Source: Phyllobacterium phragmitis | GTDB lineage: Bacteria; Pseudomonadota; Alphaproteobacteria; Rhizobiales; Rhizobiaceae | Reading direction: 5' to 3' | NCBI RefSeq assembly: GCF_002980495.1 | Contig: NZ_PVBR01000001.1 | Coordinates: 392,157 to 456,156 of the forward strand | Length of the DNA: 64,000 bases | Shown here: piece after piece, positions 10,854 through 20,036 of the stretch | Numbering within the stretch: the first letter of the stretch is position 1 | How the letters are laid out: every line of letters begins with the position of its first letter | Program-made: the position numbers and the translations under genes | Notes under the pieces: model-generated | Seen by the model: only the letters and a program-made list of their open reading frames with translations | Told to the model about the DNA's origin: nothing | Databases searched by the model: none

Positions 10854-11303
10854 ATGGCTGAAATCCTGTTCTACCACCTGACCGAGACGACGCTTGAGCA
10901 GGCGTTGCCCGGTCTCGTGGAGCGTTCGCTGTCGCGTGGGTGGCGGGTGGTGATCCAGACCCTCACCGACGAGCGCCGCGATGCGTTGGACAACCATCTG
11001 TGGACATGGTCCGACGCTTCGTTTCTGGCGCATGGAACGGACGGGGAGCCTCACCCAGCCGAGCAGCCGATCATTCTAACCACCACGGACGCCAACCCCA
11101 ACGGTGCGACGGTGCGTTTCGTCGTTGAAGGCGCAGATATCAGCCGGGCAGGGGACTACGAGCGCCTCGTCGTCATGTTCGACGGTCACGACCAGGAGCA
11201 GCTTGAGCGCGCACGGGTGCAATGGAAAGCGCTGAAGGGTGATGGTCATCAACTGACCTACTGGCAGCAGACGCCGGACCGCCGGTGGGAGAAGAAGGCG
11301 TGA
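10854..11303 (+). CDS. holC: DNA polymerase III chi subunit
   Basis: The 149-residue product starts MAEILFYHLTE and has the chi-family core (LVERSLSRGWRVVIQ ... WTWSDASFLAHG) plus the FVVEGADI segment. In the clamp-loader, chi links the psi subunit to single-stranded-DNA-binding protein. The start codon is 10 bases after the pepA stop, consistent with one transcript. No psi gene is visible, as usual for alphaproteobacteria. Confidence 0.93.
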   Translation: MAEILFYHLTETTLEQALPGLVERSLSRGWRVVIQTLTDERRDALDNHLWTWSDASFLAHGTDGEPHPAEQPIILTTTDANPNGATVRFVVEGADISRAGDYERLVVMFDGHDQEQLERARVQWKALKGDGHQLTYWQQTPDRRWEKKA

Positions 11304-11341
11304 TACGGTAGCAGGTATCATACCAGCGTCTGCCCACTGCG

Positions 11342-11456
11342 TGCCCCTCATCCCCCTGCCGGGACCTTCTCCCCGCGAGCGGGGAGAAGGGACGAAGCGG
11401 CAACGTCTATGTCCCCCTCGCCCCGTTTACGGGGAGAGGGTTAAGGGTGAGGGGCA
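11342..11456. repeat. Palindromic intergenic element with two internal hairpins
   Basis: Outer inverted arms TGCCCCTCA (11342-11350) and TGAGGGGCA (11448-11456) enclose a near-perfect hairpin CCTTCTCCCCGC/GCGGGGAGAAGG (11365-11390) and a second, imperfect one around 11413-11440. The sequence type is familiar from intergenic regions of Rhizobiales genomes. It separates convergent holC and the ABC-F gene and may act on mRNA ends of either. Confidence 0.8.
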
Positions 11457-11493
11457 GGCGCGCGGATTTGATCGAAATCGGAACCACTCTCAA

Positions 11494-13383
11494 TCAGCCC
11501 GCCATCGCCGTCTCATACTCCGCCGAAAGCGCCATCCACTTCTCCTCGGCGTTGGCGAGTTCCGCCTTCGCCTTGGCGATATCGCGCGTGATTGCTGTGA
11601 CCCTCGATGCGTCCTGTCCATAAAGTTCAGGATCATCGAGTTGCGCCTGCATCTCTTCAACTTTTTTCGTCAGCTTCTGCACCGTAGCATCGGCTTCATT
11701 GATCTTTTTCTGCAAGGGCTTCAGCGCTTCCCGCTTCTGCGCGGCAAGGCGGCGCTGGTCGGCCTTGGAGATTTTCGGCGCCTGATTGGCGGATTTTGCG
11801 CCACCTCCGCCGGAGCGGCTGTCGGAGAGCACCAGCGAGCGGTAGTCTTCGAGATCGCCATCATAGGGCTTGACCTCGCCGCCGCGCACCAGCCACAGCC
11901 GGTCCATCGTCGCCTCGATCAGATGCCTGTCATGGGCAATCAGGATGACGGCGCCGTTGAAACCGTTGAGCGCGTGGACGAGTTCCTCGCGGCTGTCGAT
12001 ATCGAGATGGTTGGTCGGCTCGTCGAGGATTAAAAGGTTCGGCCCGTGGAAGGTCGCCAGCCCCATCAGGAGCCGCGCCTTTTCGCCGCCGGACAGATCC
12101 TTGGCCGGCGTCGCCATCTTTTCGGTGGAAAGTCCCATCCGCGCCACGTGGCTGCGCACCTTCGCCTCCGGCTGGTCGGGCATCAGCTTGCGCACATGCT
12201 CGATGGCATTGTCCTCGGGGATGAGATCGTCGAGTTGGTGCTGGGCGAAGAAGGAGACCTTGAGATTTGGCGAGATTGTCAACCCGCCCGTCTCGGGCTT
12301 GAGCCTGCCGCCGAGAAGCTTGGCGAGCGTCGACTTGCCGTTGCCGTTCGAGCCGAGCAGCGCGATGCGGTCGTCATTGTCGATGCGTAGGGATAGATCA
12401 CGCAGGACAGGCTTGCCGGGGGCATAACCGACATCGGCGTTTTCGAGTGCGATGATGGGTGAGGCGGCCTTCTTCTCGGCATCGGGAAAGGTGAAGGGCT
12501 GGACGTGCTCGTTGATATGGGCCGAGATGGGCTTCAGCTTCTGCAGGGCCTTCAACCTTGACTGTGCCTGGCGGGCCTTGGAGGCCTTGGCGCGGAAACG
12601 CTCGACGAAGGCTTCCATGTGCTCGCGCTGCTTTTCCTGCTTGACGCGCTGCTTCTGCTGCAGCTCGATCATCTCGGAGCGCTGGCGCTCGAACTGGTCG
12701 TATCCGCCGCGCCAGAAGGTGAGCTTCCTCTGGTCGAGATGCATGATCGAATTGACGGCGGAGTTGAGCAGGTCGCGATCATGGCTGATGAGGATGACGG
12801 TGTGGGGATAGCGACGCACGTAATCCTCGAGCCAGAGCGTGCCTTCCAGATCGAGATAGTTGGTCGGCTCGTCGAGCAGCAGCAGGTCCGGCTCGGAAAA
12901 GAGCACGGCGGCAAGCGCCACGCGCATCCGCCAGCCGCCCGAAAAGGACGAGGCGGGGCGGCGCTGCGCTTCGGCATCGAACCCGAGGCCGGAAAGGATC
13001 GCGCCGGCGCGCGCTTCCGCCGAATGCGCGTCGATATCGGCAAGGCGCATGTGGATATCGGCGATGCGGTGCGGATCGGTGGCGGTCTCGGCTTCGGCAA
13101 GCAGCGCGGTGCGCTCCTTGTCGGCGCTCAGCACGATCTCGATCAGCGCATCTTCCGTTCCGGGCGCTTCCTGCGCCACCTGGCCGATGCGCGTATTCTT
13201 GGGCATCGAGAAATCGCCGGTCTCCGGCGCAAGCTCGCCGGTGATGACACGGAAGAGGGTGGATTTGCCGGTGCCATTGCGCCCGACGAATCCGGTCTTC
13301 GACCCCGATGGCAGCGTCACGCTGGCGTGGTCGATCAAAAGGCGTCCGGCTATACGCACGGAAATGTCGTTCAATATAAGCAT
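11494..13383 (-). CDS. ABC-F family ATPase (Uup/YheS-like)
   Basis: A soluble 629-residue protein with two ABC nucleotide-binding domains and no membrane segments. The first Walker A is GRNGTGKST near residue 37 and the second GSNGNGKST near the middle, each followed by LSGG-type signatures (SFSGGWRMR, LSGGEKARL) and LLDEPTN Walker B motifs. The arginine/lysine-rich linker between the domains and a C-terminal coiled coil are typical of ABC-F proteins, which act on ribosomes or translation stress. The 12-residue longer start is less likely than MLILNDISVRI. Substrate specificity cannot be read from the sequence; YheS-like is the nearest description. Confidence 0.92.
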   Translation of the reverse strand: MLILNDISVRIAGRLLIDHASVTLPSGSKTGFVGRNGTGKSTLFRVITGELAPETGDFSMPKNTRIGQVAQEAPGTEDALIEIVLSADKERTALLAEAETATDPHRIADIHMRLADIDAHSAEARAGAILSGLGFDAEAQRRPASSFSGGWRMRVALAAVLFSEPDLLLLDEPTNYLDLEGTLWLEDYVRRYPHTVILISHDRDLLNSAVNSIMHLDQRKLTFWRGGYDQFERQRSEMIELQQKQRVKQEKQREHMEAFVERFRAKASKARQAQSRLKALQKLKPISAHINEHVQPFTFPDAEKKAASPIIALENADVGYAPGKPVLRDLSLRIDNDDRIALLGSNGNGKSTLAKLLGGRLKPETGGLTISPNLKVSFFAQHQLDDLIPEDNAIEHVRKLMPDQPEAKVRSHVARMGLSTEKMATPAKDLSGGEKARLLMGLATFHGPNLLILDEPTNHLDIDSREELVHALNGFNGAVILIAHDRHLIEATMDRLWLVRGGEVKPYDGDLEDYRSLVLSDSRSGGGGAKSANQAPKISKADQRRLAAQKREALKPLQKKINEADATVQKLTKKVEEMQAQLDDPELYGQDASRVTAITRDIAKAKAELANAEEKWMALSAEYETAMAG

Positions 13384-13496
13384 GACCGCGCTTTTGCACG
13401 GGAAGCGCCGGTTTCGCAAGATGCCGATAACAGCTTCTTGGAAAACCCGATCAAAAGATTGCGTTCTACTGGGGTAGCAAGGCCAAAACCAAAGCT

Positions 13497-14009
13497 TCAG
13501 GCGAAAATGCGCCCCGTCTCCGTCCTCTGAAACCGGCTGAGATCGAGGGAAGGTGCTTCATGCCCAAGCGCGGTCAGCATGGCATGCACCTGCCCACGGT
13601 GATGAGTCTGATGATTGAAGACATGCGAAAGCGCCGGCGCCAGCCTCTGGCTGACGGTACGCACATCGGTGACTGTAATGTAGGTGAAGCGTCCGGCGAT
13701 GGCCTTGCCGTCCAATCCGTCCACGAAGGCGATGATGCGGCGGTCCTCTGCCTCGCGCGCGGCGCGTAACGCAGCCGGATGCTCGAAAAGAATGGTGTCG
13801 AGGGTTTTCGGATGGTCACCTTCGCCGGTGAAGCGCTTCATCCAGACCCGGTCGGCTACCATGATATGGTTCAGCGTCCCATGAATAGATCCAAAGAACG
13901 CAGCCATGTCGCGGCGATATTCTTCATCGGACAGTTTCGCCGCAGCATCGTAGACGAGGCCGTTCGCCCAGCTGTTATAGGCGGCAAACATCTGGAAATT
14001 CTGCTTCAT
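13497..14009 (-). CDS. DinB-like four-helix metal-binding protein
   Basis: A 170-residue protein of the DinB/YfiT helical-bundle superfamily. It starts MKQNFQMFAAYNSWAN, has the first histidine in HGTLNHIMVAD and the paired histidines in HVFNHQTHHRGQVH, the usual three-histidine metal site. Family members are often thiol-dependent transferases or stress proteins; which reaction is catalysed here is unknown. It stands alone between the ABC-F gene and the divergent ndk. Confidence 0.88.
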   Translation of the reverse strand: MKQNFQMFAAYNSWANGLVYDAAAKLSDEEYRRDMAAFFGSIHGTLNHIMVADRVWMKRFTGEGDHPKTLDTILFEHPAALRAAREAEDRRIIAFVDGLDGKAIAGRFTYITVTDVRTVSQRLAPALSHVFNHQTHHRGQVHAMLTALGHEAPSLDLSRFQRTETGRIFA

Positions 14010-14206
14010 GATAGTCGATCTCCCAAGACCTAGCGCCCTCCAGGAGGCAGGCTTGAGGAGACATACATCATAAACCTGTCTGTTTCGATATGGGATGGTC
14101 ATTAAGTGCTGACCCGCGCCTGTCTTCGTGCCGCCTCTTGGCAAGGCGGCGGTGCGCGGCTATAGAGCCGTCACTTTCCCTCAATCAGCAAGACAAGGTT
14201 TCCGAT

Positions 14207-14629
14207 ATGGCGAGTGAACGCACTTTTTCAATGATCAAGCCGGATGCGACCAAGCGCAATCTGACGGGCGCGATTACCCAGAAGCTCGAAGAGGCAGGCC
14301 TGCGCGTCGTTGCTTCCAAGCGCGTCTGGATGAGTCGACGCGAGGCCGAAGGCTTCTATGCCGTCCACAAGGAACGCCCGTTCTTCGGCGAACTGGTCGA
14401 ATCCATGACGTCGGGCCCGACGATCGTGCAGGTCCTGGAAGGCGAAAACGCCATCGCCAAGAACCGCGAAATCATGGGCGCGACCAACCCTGCCGATGCT
14501 GCCGAAGGCACGATCCGCAAGAGCTTCGCGCTTTCCATCGGTGAGAATTCCGTCCACGGCTCGGACGCACCGGAAACCGCGGCCCAGGAAATCGTCTATT
14601 GGTTCGCCGGCACTGAAATCGTCGGCTGA
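14207..14629 (+). CDS. ndk: Nucleoside-diphosphate kinase
   Basis: Ndk (140 residues) balances nucleoside triphosphates by a phospho-histidine ping-pong mechanism. The catalytic histidine is His117 in [10 protein letters not shown], and the N-terminal [14 protein letters not shown] is the nucleotide-binding strand. Length and motif spacing are normal. The ATG at 14207 is the only start that gives the standard N-terminus; upstream in-frame codons are not conserved. Confidence 0.97.
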   Translation: MASERTFSMIKPDATKRNLTGAITQKLEEAGLRVVASKRVWMSRREAEGFYAVHKERPFFGELVESMTSGPTIVQVLEGENAIAKNREIMGATNPADAAEGTIRKSFALSIGENSVHGSDAPETAAQEIVYWFAGTEIVG

Positions 14630-14927
14630 TTTTCCCGATACCGCCGGAAACTTCCAGGCTCGTCGGTTCAGGCGGGCTTGGCGCAGTTCATAAAAAATAT
14701 TTCTATACGGTTGCGGGCAACATGAGCGCGCAACCATGGAAGCGTATCGATTGCGGGCATGAGGAGAACTGTGAAGCGGTTTTCCGCCCGCCTTTGTCCG
14801 GGATACGCTTCGGATCGTATTTCAATGCTACAGCCGATGCCGTTTTGAGGCCATTTTTTCGCCCGCATCAAGAACTAGCTTGTGCAAGCTGATTTCCAAT
14901 CAGAATCATAATCTGGGAGTTCTGAAA
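14630..14927. other. Intergenic stretch without a supported gene
   Basis: About 300 bases between ndk and the small secreted peptide. A 56-codon frame from the ATG at 14722 has no ribosome site or recognisable similarity. The only regulatory-looking element is GGGAG just before the next start codon. I see no terminator after ndk. Confidence 0.5.
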
Positions 14928-15194
14928 ATGAAGATTGTTGCCGTCATGGTCTCATTGTTTTTGATAGGAATCGCCACAGAAACATCATTTGCTGGCTCTG
15001 GTGGAAACGGCGGTGCTGGCGGGCAGGGTGGATCTGGCGGTCGTGACGGGCAGTCCGGAATGCCAGGATGCGATGGAGGGACAAACCCATCTCCTGATGG
15101 CAAATTCTATATTCCGGGGACCAGACAGGAATGCAATCCCAGTAGCGAAGATAGAAAAAAACTAGATATTCAGTCGACACCCAAGACGAAGTAA
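14928..15194 (+). CDS. Small glycine-rich secreted protein, function unknown
   Basis: An 88-residue product. The ATG at 14928 has GGGAG about nine bases upstream and opens a clear signal peptide (MKIVAVMVSLFLIGIATETSFA, probable cleavage before GSGG). The mature part begins with a Gly-Gly-X repeat of about 20 residues, followed by a cysteine pair (PGCDGG, QECNPS) 28 residues apart and a lysine-rich tail. The signal peptide, ribosome site and codon pattern make it a likely real gene, but I recognise no family. The tail is richer in A/T than flanking genes, consistent with recent origin or transfer. Confidence 0.55.
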   Translation: MKIVAVMVSLFLIGIATETSFAGSGGNGGAGGQGGSGGRDGQSGMPGCDGGTNPSPDGKFYIPGTRQECNPSSEDRKKLDIQSTPKTK

Positions 15195-15250
15195 TTGGCC
15201 TGTCGCCGGTCTGTTGGGCAATAGCTTACTGGAGTAAGGCAAAAGGGTTG

Positions 15251-15288
15251 GAGCGGTTTGCCGATTTCATCGAAATCAGGAACCGCTC
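15251..15288. repeat. Nested inverted repeat
   Basis: GAGCGGTTT ... AACCGCTC arms surround a second dyad GATTTCATCGAAATC. Half-copies of the same motif occur at 11463-11493 and 56318-56337. It lies between two convergent genes and could serve as a transcript-end hairpin. Confidence 0.6.
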
Positions 15289-15305
15289 TATCGGGTTTTG
15301 TCTTT

Positions 15306-16109
15306 TCACGCATCCTGCGCGAGGCGCAGGATTTCCTTGCCGTTTGCGTCAAGCAGGATCAGCTTGTCCATTTCGATCTTGTATGCATGGGTCTTGCCCA
15401 ATGCGTCGAAGAACTTGCTTTCCTGGTTCATCAGCGCCGGCGGGCACTGCATGTAGGTCGAACCAATTTCGGCGAAGGAAAGTGAACCAGCGGAAAAGGA
15501 TGCTTTGGTGAAATAACGGTTGCAGCCGCTCGAACCGCTCACCTCGCCATCGTCACCGATGGTCAGTGTCGTCTGGGCATTGTCGACGACACCATTGCCG
15601 TAGATATCTTCCACAAGCCATGACGAACCTTCGATCGGGCTGTCCTGGGCCGTATCGGCATTCTTCCGCACCACGACGACATTGATGCTGACCGGCTGCT
15701 GTATTTTCTGTGGATCGATACGGTATTGCTGATCGTTGACGAACCAGAGCGTATCGCCGGCGGCGATACGGGCCTGCAGCACATAGGTGTGGCCGGGGAT
15801 GATATTCTCGCTGTCGAAATCCAGAGAAAAGGGGATAGGCCCGTTGCCGATGGGCGAAACCCGCGTTTCGGCCAGGATTTTTGCTCCTGTGTCGGCGAGG
15901 GAAACATCGGCAAGCTGCACATGCAAATCGGCTTCGGGCGGCAACGCGACCTTCACACGGTAGACGACATCGCCATGGATGGTCTTTTCCGCCGCCACTC
16001 CGGCAGTGGGCAGCGACGCTGTGAAGAACAGGGCGGAGCCGGCGAGTACGGCAACGCCCGCTACCGCCGCTCCCATGATTGAAATCCATCCCGTCGGGAT
16101 GCGCCGCAT
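15306..16109 (-). CDS. Secreted YbaY-META (HslJ-like) two-domain protein
   Basis: A 267-residue envelope protein. An N-terminal hydrophobic segment (GAAVAGVAVLAGSALFF) acts as signal or anchor. Residues about 43-150 form a YbaY-type lipoprotein/chaperone-like beta domain (GDVVYRVKVALPPEADLHVQL ... PFSLDF), and the C-terminal 110 residues are a META/HslJ domain (GSSWLVEDI ... GSSGCNRYF ... QCPPALMNQE). META domains occur in heat-inducible lipoproteins such as HslJ; the function is unclear. There is no lipobox cysteine in the signal, so it is not an evident lipoprotein. Confidence 0.82.
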   Translation of the reverse strand: MRRIPTGWISIMGAAVAGVAVLAGSALFFTASLPTAGVAAEKTIHGDVVYRVKVALPPEADLHVQLADVSLADTGAKILAETRVSPIGNGPIPFSLDFDSENIIPGHTYVLQARIAAGDTLWFVNDQQYRIDPQKIQQPVSINVVVVRKNADTAQDSPIEGSSWLVEDIYGNGVVDNAQTTLTIGDDGEVSGSSGCNRYFTKASFSAGSLSFAEIGSTYMQCPPALMNQESKFFDALGKTHAYKIEMDKLILLDANGKEILRLAQDA

Positions 16110-16263
16110 GATCTTTTCCCGATATTATTGTTGATCTTTGAATGACGTAGAATCAGCCGCCGTACGCCGCGATTCTCCACCCCCCATGGAATGGTGAATG
16201 TTCATGTGGAAATTGTGACATTGCAAGCTTTTGGTCATTACTTGCCGGTGTTTCCGATGATTT

Positions 16264-16734
16264 TTATCGCGTCCAGCGCGTTTTCGCCTCGTCATCGCTG
16301 ATTTTCGCTTCGATCCACCCGCCTTTTCCGCCATCGCGACGATGTTCCTTCTTCCAGAACGGCGCGCTGGTCTTCAGAAAATCCATCAGAAAAGAGGCTG
16401 CCTCGAATGCGGCCTGGCGATGCGCCGAGGCGGTCGCAACGAGAACGATATTTTCACCGGGCAGGATTTTCCCGTGACGGTGAATGACACGCAGCCCGGA
16501 AAGCGGCCAGCGTTGCAATGCCTCCGCTGCGATCTGGCCGATCTCGGCTTCCGCCATACCCGGATAATGCTCGAGCTCCAGCGCGGCAAGCATCGTACCT
16601 TCGTCTCGGCAAAGTCCGCTGAAGGTCACCACCGCGCCGATATCGGTTCGCCCCGCCGTCAACGCCGCGATCTCGCGCGCGATGTCAAAATCCTCGCGCT
16701 GGACGCTGATATGTGGGACGACAGAAGCATTCAT
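16264..16734 (-). CDS. moaE: Molybdopterin synthase catalytic subunit MoaE
   Basis: The large subunit (156 residues) of molybdopterin synthase, which adds two sulphurs from MoaD thiocarboxylate to precursor Z. Recognisable are GAVVTFSGLCRDE, LELEHYPGMAE, the HRHGKILPGE loop and the catalytic lysines in FWKKEH. It begins one base after the moaD stop, so MoaD and MoaE are made from one transcript. The cofactor would serve enzymes such as the oxidoreductase encoded at 25992-28097. Confidence 0.95.
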   Translation of the reverse strand: MNASVVPHISVQREDFDIAREIAALTAGRTDIGAVVTFSGLCRDEGTMLAALELEHYPGMAEAEIGQIAAEALQRWPLSGLRVIHRHGKILPGENIVLVATASAHRQAAFEAASFLMDFLKTSAPFWKKEHRRDGGKGGWIEAKISDDEAKTRWTR

Positions 16735-16735
16735 C

Positions 16736-16993
16736 TCAGCCTCCGGTCATCGGCGGGAAAAGCGCGATCTCGCGCGCGCCGGCGATAATCTCGCCATGGT
16801 CGACATGCTCTTGATCGATGGCGACGCGGATGACATCAGAATATTCGAGCGCCGCCTCATATTCCTCTCCGCGCGTTTTCAGATGGCGGAGAAGTTCACC
16901 CACCGTGCGGACATCGGCGGGAAGCTCGATTTCCTCTTCCGGCTTACCGATGCGCTCGCGCACCCATGCGAAATAGACGAGTTTGGTTGTCAT
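16736..16993 (-). CDS. moaD: Molybdopterin synthase sulphur-carrier subunit MoaD
   Basis: A small ubiquitin-fold protein (85 residues) ending in the essential Gly-Gly (LFPPMTGG), which is thiocarboxylated to carry sulphur to MoaE. The ATG at 16993 is used; a TTG four codons upstream would overlap pgsA by eight bases and is less likely. Four bases separate it from pgsA, and one base from moaE. Confidence 0.94.
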   Translation of the reverse strand: MTTKLVYFAWVRERIGKPEEEIELPADVRTVGELLRHLKTRGEEYEAALEYSDVIRVAIDQEHVDHGEIIAGAREIALFPPMTGG

Positions 16994-16997
16994 AGCC

Positions 16998-17579
16998 TCA
17001 ATCAATCACGTGTTTCAGCCCGGCGCGGAAATAATCCCATCCAGTATAGAGCGTGACGAGCGCCGATATCCAGAGAAGCGTGATGCCGATTTCGGTAGTA
17101 TGGGGAAGAAACTTGTCGCCTGCATGGCCGGCAAGCAGAAAACCGACTGCAACCATCTGCATGGTGGTTTTCCATTTTGCCAGCGTGCTGACCGGCACGC
17201 TGACTTTCAACTCGGCCAGATATTCGCGCAGGCCCGACACCAGGATTTCACGGCACAGAATGATGATCGCGGCCCACAGCGTCCATCCGGCGATCGTGCG
17301 ATCGGCGGCCAGCAGCAGGAGACACGCCGAGACAAGCAACTTGTCGGCGATGGGGTCCAGCATTCGGCCGATGGTGGAGGTCTGCTTCCAGATCCGGGCC
17401 AGATAGCCGTCGAAGAAATCCGTAATGCTGGCGATGACGAAAATGGTGAGCGCGGTCCACCGTGCGGTATCGCTGGATTTCAGGCTTCCCTCGACAAAAA
17501 AGCACAGAACCACCAGCGGAACCGCAAGAATGCGCCCATAGGTGAGGATATTCGGTAGGGATAGGGCGTTTTTCCGCAT
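16998..17579 (-). CDS. pgsA: CDP-diacylglycerol-glycerol-3-phosphate 3-phosphatidyltransferase
   Basis: An integral membrane enzyme (193 residues) committing CDP-diacylglycerol to phosphatidylglycerol synthesis. The CDP-alcohol phosphotransferase signature D-x3-DG-x2-AR-x8-G-x3-D-x3-D is seen in the segment DFFDGYLARIW followed by GRMLDPIADK. Several hydrophobic helices follow, as usual. The order uvrC-pgsA-moaD-moaE is common in Rhizobiales; here a repeat element separates uvrC and pgsA. Confidence 0.95.
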   Translation of the reverse strand: MRKNALSLPNILTYGRILAVPLVVLCFFVEGSLKSSDTARWTALTIFVIASITDFFDGYLARIWKQTSTIGRMLDPIADKLLVSACLLLLAADRTIAGWTLWAAIIILCREILVSGLREYLAELKVSVPVSTLAKWKTTMQMVAVGFLLAGHAGDKFLPHTTEIGITLLWISALVTLYTGWDYFRAGLKHVID

Positions 17580-17882
17580 TTCGGCAGATCTCCCGCCACG
17601 GGATTCGAGCGAAATCGCGCGGCATTCGTGAATGTTGGGGACACATCAACAGTGATGTGAACAAAAAATCAACAGCTAGCTCCGACGCGAGAAGCCAAAT
17701 GTAGGGCAATCCATGTTTTAATAGGATCGCTTGGCGCCCCCGTGGTTCGAGGCTTCGCTTCGCTCGCACCTCGCCATGAGGGCTCTTGGAACGCTGGTGG
17801 TCCCTTCACCCTCATCCTGAGGTGCGAGCGGAGCGAGCCTCGAAGGACGAGGGTGAAGGTGTGTGGAAACATTCGCTTCACC
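17580..17882. other. Intergenic region between uvrC and pgsA
   Basis: About 300 bases that hold the palindromic repeat at 17744-17859 and, nearer pgsA, an A/T-richer stretch likely to carry its promoter. No coding frame is supported. Confidence 0.6.
17744..17859. repeat. Interleaved-palindrome intergenic repeat
   Basis: Two inverted repeats interlock. Arms 17744-17772 and 17819-17846 are near-complementary (share CGAGG...GCTCGCACCTC), and a second perfect pair CCTTCACCCTC (17803-17813) / GAGGGTGAAGG (17849-17859) overlaps it, so only one hairpin can form at a time. This type of sequence is widely dispersed between genes in Rhizobiales. Confidence 0.8.
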
Positions 17883-20036
17883 TCAGCTTTCCTCATGAAA
17901 ATGGTCGCGTATGGCGCGGGCCATGGCTTCCGAAATCCCTTCCACCTGCATCAAATCCTTGACCGCGGCGCGGGAAATCGCCTTGGCGGTACCGAACTGA
18001 TGCAAAAGCGCGCGCTTGCGCGCCGGCCCGATACCGGCGATCTCATCGAGCGGGTTCTTGATCATTTCCTTCTTGCGCCGTGCGCGGTGCGTGCCGATGG
18101 CGAAACGGTGTGCCTCATCGCGAAGCCTCTGGATGAAATAGAGGACGGGATCGCGCGGTGGCAGGGTGAAGGATGGCTTGCCCTCGACGAAGAAGCGTTC
18201 TCGCCCTGCATCGCGATCGATGCCCTTGGCGATGCCGATGGAGGTGACCAGCTTGTCAATGCCCAGTTCCGCCAGGATGCCGCGCACCGCACCCACCTGA
18301 CCCTGGCCGCCATCGATCAAGATGAGATCTGGCCAGGCCGGAAAGCCTTCGCCCGATATATCCCCGTCTGTTACATCGATATCTTCGGCGCTGTCCGCAT
18401 CGGCTGCCTTCTGTTCTGCAGGCATGCCGTGCTCCTTGACCAGCCGGGCGAAGCGCCGTTCGATCACTTCGCGCATCATGCCGAAATCGTCTCCCGGCGT
18501 GATGTCCTCAGAGCGGATATTGAATTTCCGGTACTGGTTTTTGACGAAGCCTTCCGGTCCGGCGACAATCATGCCGCCAACGGCATTGGTGCCCATGATG
18601 TGGGAATTGTCGTAGACCTCGATGCGGCGCGGCACCCGCGCCAGGCCGAAGGTTTCGGCAAGTCCCTTGAGCAGCCGTGTCTGCGACGAGGTTTCGGCGA
18701 GCCGGCGGCCAAGCGATTCCCGTGCATTTGTGAGCGCATGATCGACCAGGAACTTCTTCTCGCCGCGCTGCGGTACATTGACTTGGACCCGGTGGCCCGC
18801 CCGCGTCGAAAGCGCCTCGGCCAGAAGCTCCTGATCCTCCACCTTTTCCGAAAGCAGGACGAATTTGGGGCAGGGCTTGTCGTCATAGAATTGCGAAAGG
18901 AACGCGCCCAGCACTTCCGCGCCGGACAGCGATGCGTCGGCCTTGGGGAAATAGGCGCGGTTGCCCCAGTTCTGGCCGGTCCGGAAGAAGAACACCTGAA
19001 TGCAGGTCAGGCCGCCTTCCAGATGGATGGCGAAGACGTCGGCTTCCTCCACCGTCTGGGGGTTGATACCCTGATGGGTCTGCACATGCGACAAAGCGGA
19101 GAGACGGTCGCGGTAGACGGCGGCGCGTTCGAAATCGAGATGTTCGGACGCTTCGCTCATCGCCGTTGAGAGATGCGCCTTCACCGCCTGGCTCTTGCCC
19201 GACAGGAAGGCCTTCGCCTCGCCGACCAGTTCGGCATAGTCTTCGTCGCCGATCTCCCGCGTGCATGGCCCGGAGCAACGCTTGATCTGGTAGAGAAGAC
19301 AGGGGCGGGTGCGCACTTCGAACACCGAATCGGTGCAGGTGCGAAGGAGAAAGGCGCGCTGCAGCGCATTGATCGTGCGATCCACCGCGCCGGCGGAGGC
19401 GAACGGGCCGAAATAATCGCCCTTGCGCGAGCGTGCGCCGCGATGCTTGAAGATGCCCGGCGCGCGATGGTCGCCCGTCATCAGGATATAGGGAAACGAT
19501 TTGTCGTCGCGCATCAGCACGTTGAAACGCGGCCGCAGGCGTTTGATGAGGTTTGCCTCGAGCAGCAGCGCTTCGGTTTCCGTACGGGTGACGACGAATT
19601 CCATCGTCGTCGTTTCGCGGATCATCCGCGCGATGCGGTTGGTATGCCCGCCAAGCCGCGCATAGTTCGAAACGCGCTTCTTCAGGCTGCGCGCCTTGCC
19701 GACATAGAGCACGTCGCCCGCCTGGTTGAACATGCGATAGACGCCCGGGCGGTTGGGCAGCCGCTTGACAAAGGCGTTGATGATATCCGCGCCGCTCAAG
19801 CCTGCGATCGCCGCATCCTGTTCTTCGAGCGCTGAATCCCAATTGATGGCATCGGTGAGGGCGGACCCGCGCGTCTTGACGATTTCCTCCACGTCGAGCG
19901 CCTCGCCCCCGGTTTCGGTTTCTGTCTCGTCAATGAGGAAACCGGCGATATCGTGCTCGCTGCCGCTGGCAGGCGAATGATCGCTGGGGAGACCGGGTTT
20001 CTCCCCGGAGGATTCGGGTTTCTTCGAGTCGTTCAT
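17883..20036 (-). CDS. uvrC: Excinuclease ABC subunit C
   Basis: UvrC (717 residues) makes both incisions in nucleotide-excision repair. The N-terminal extension of about 85 residues is acidic and low in complexity; then come the GIY-YIG nuclease (RPGVYRMF ... [13 protein letters not shown]), a four-cysteine region ([23 protein letters not shown]), the UvrB-binding segment, the RNase H-like endonuclease ([27 protein letters not shown]) and C-terminal helix-hairpin-helix motifs ([13 protein letters not shown]). The ATG overlaps the upstream SDR stop as ATGA. The length exceeds the usual 610-620 mainly because of the N-terminal extension. Confidence 0.96.
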   Translation of the reverse strand: MNDSKKPESSGEKPGLPSDHSPASGSEHDIAGFLIDETETETGGEALDVEEIVKTRGSALTDAINWDSALEEQDAAIAGLSGADIINAFVKRLPNRPGVYRMFNQAGDVLYVGKARSLKKRVSNYARLGGHTNRIARMIRETTTMEFVVTRTETEALLLEANLIKRLRPRFNVLMRDDKSFPYILMTGDHRAPGIFKHRGARSRKGDYFGPFASAGAVDRTINALQRAFLLRTCTDSVFEVRTRPCLLYQIKRCSGPCTREIGDEDYAELVGEAKAFLSGKSQAVKAHLSTAMSEASEHLDFERAAVYRDRLSALSHVQTHQGINPQTVEEADVFAIHLEGGLTCIQVFFFRTGQNWGNRAYFPKADASLSGAEVLGAFLSQFYDDKPCPKFVLLSEKVEDQELLAEALSTRAGHRVQVNVPQRGEKKFLVDHALTNARESLGRRLAETSSQTRLLKGLAETFGLARVPRRIEVYDNSHIMGTNAVGGMIVAGPEGFVKNQYRKFNIRSEDITPGDDFGMMREVIERRFARLVKEHGMPAEQKAADADSAEDIDVTDGDISGEGFPAWPDLILIDGGQGQVGAVRGILAELGIDKLVTSIGIAKGIDRDAGRERFFVEGKPSFTLPPRDPVLYFIQRLRDEAHRFAIGTHRARRKKEMIKNPLDEIAGIGPARKRALLHQFGTAKAISRAAVKDLMQVEGISEAMARAIRDHFHEES

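Noticed and set aside
14722..14893. 56-codon frame between ndk and the glycine-rich peptide
   Set aside because: No ribosome site, no signal, no similarity; not supported as a gene.
17742..19169. Long plus-strand frame opposite uvrC
   Set aside because: Starts in a repeat and is antisense to conserved uvrC domains.
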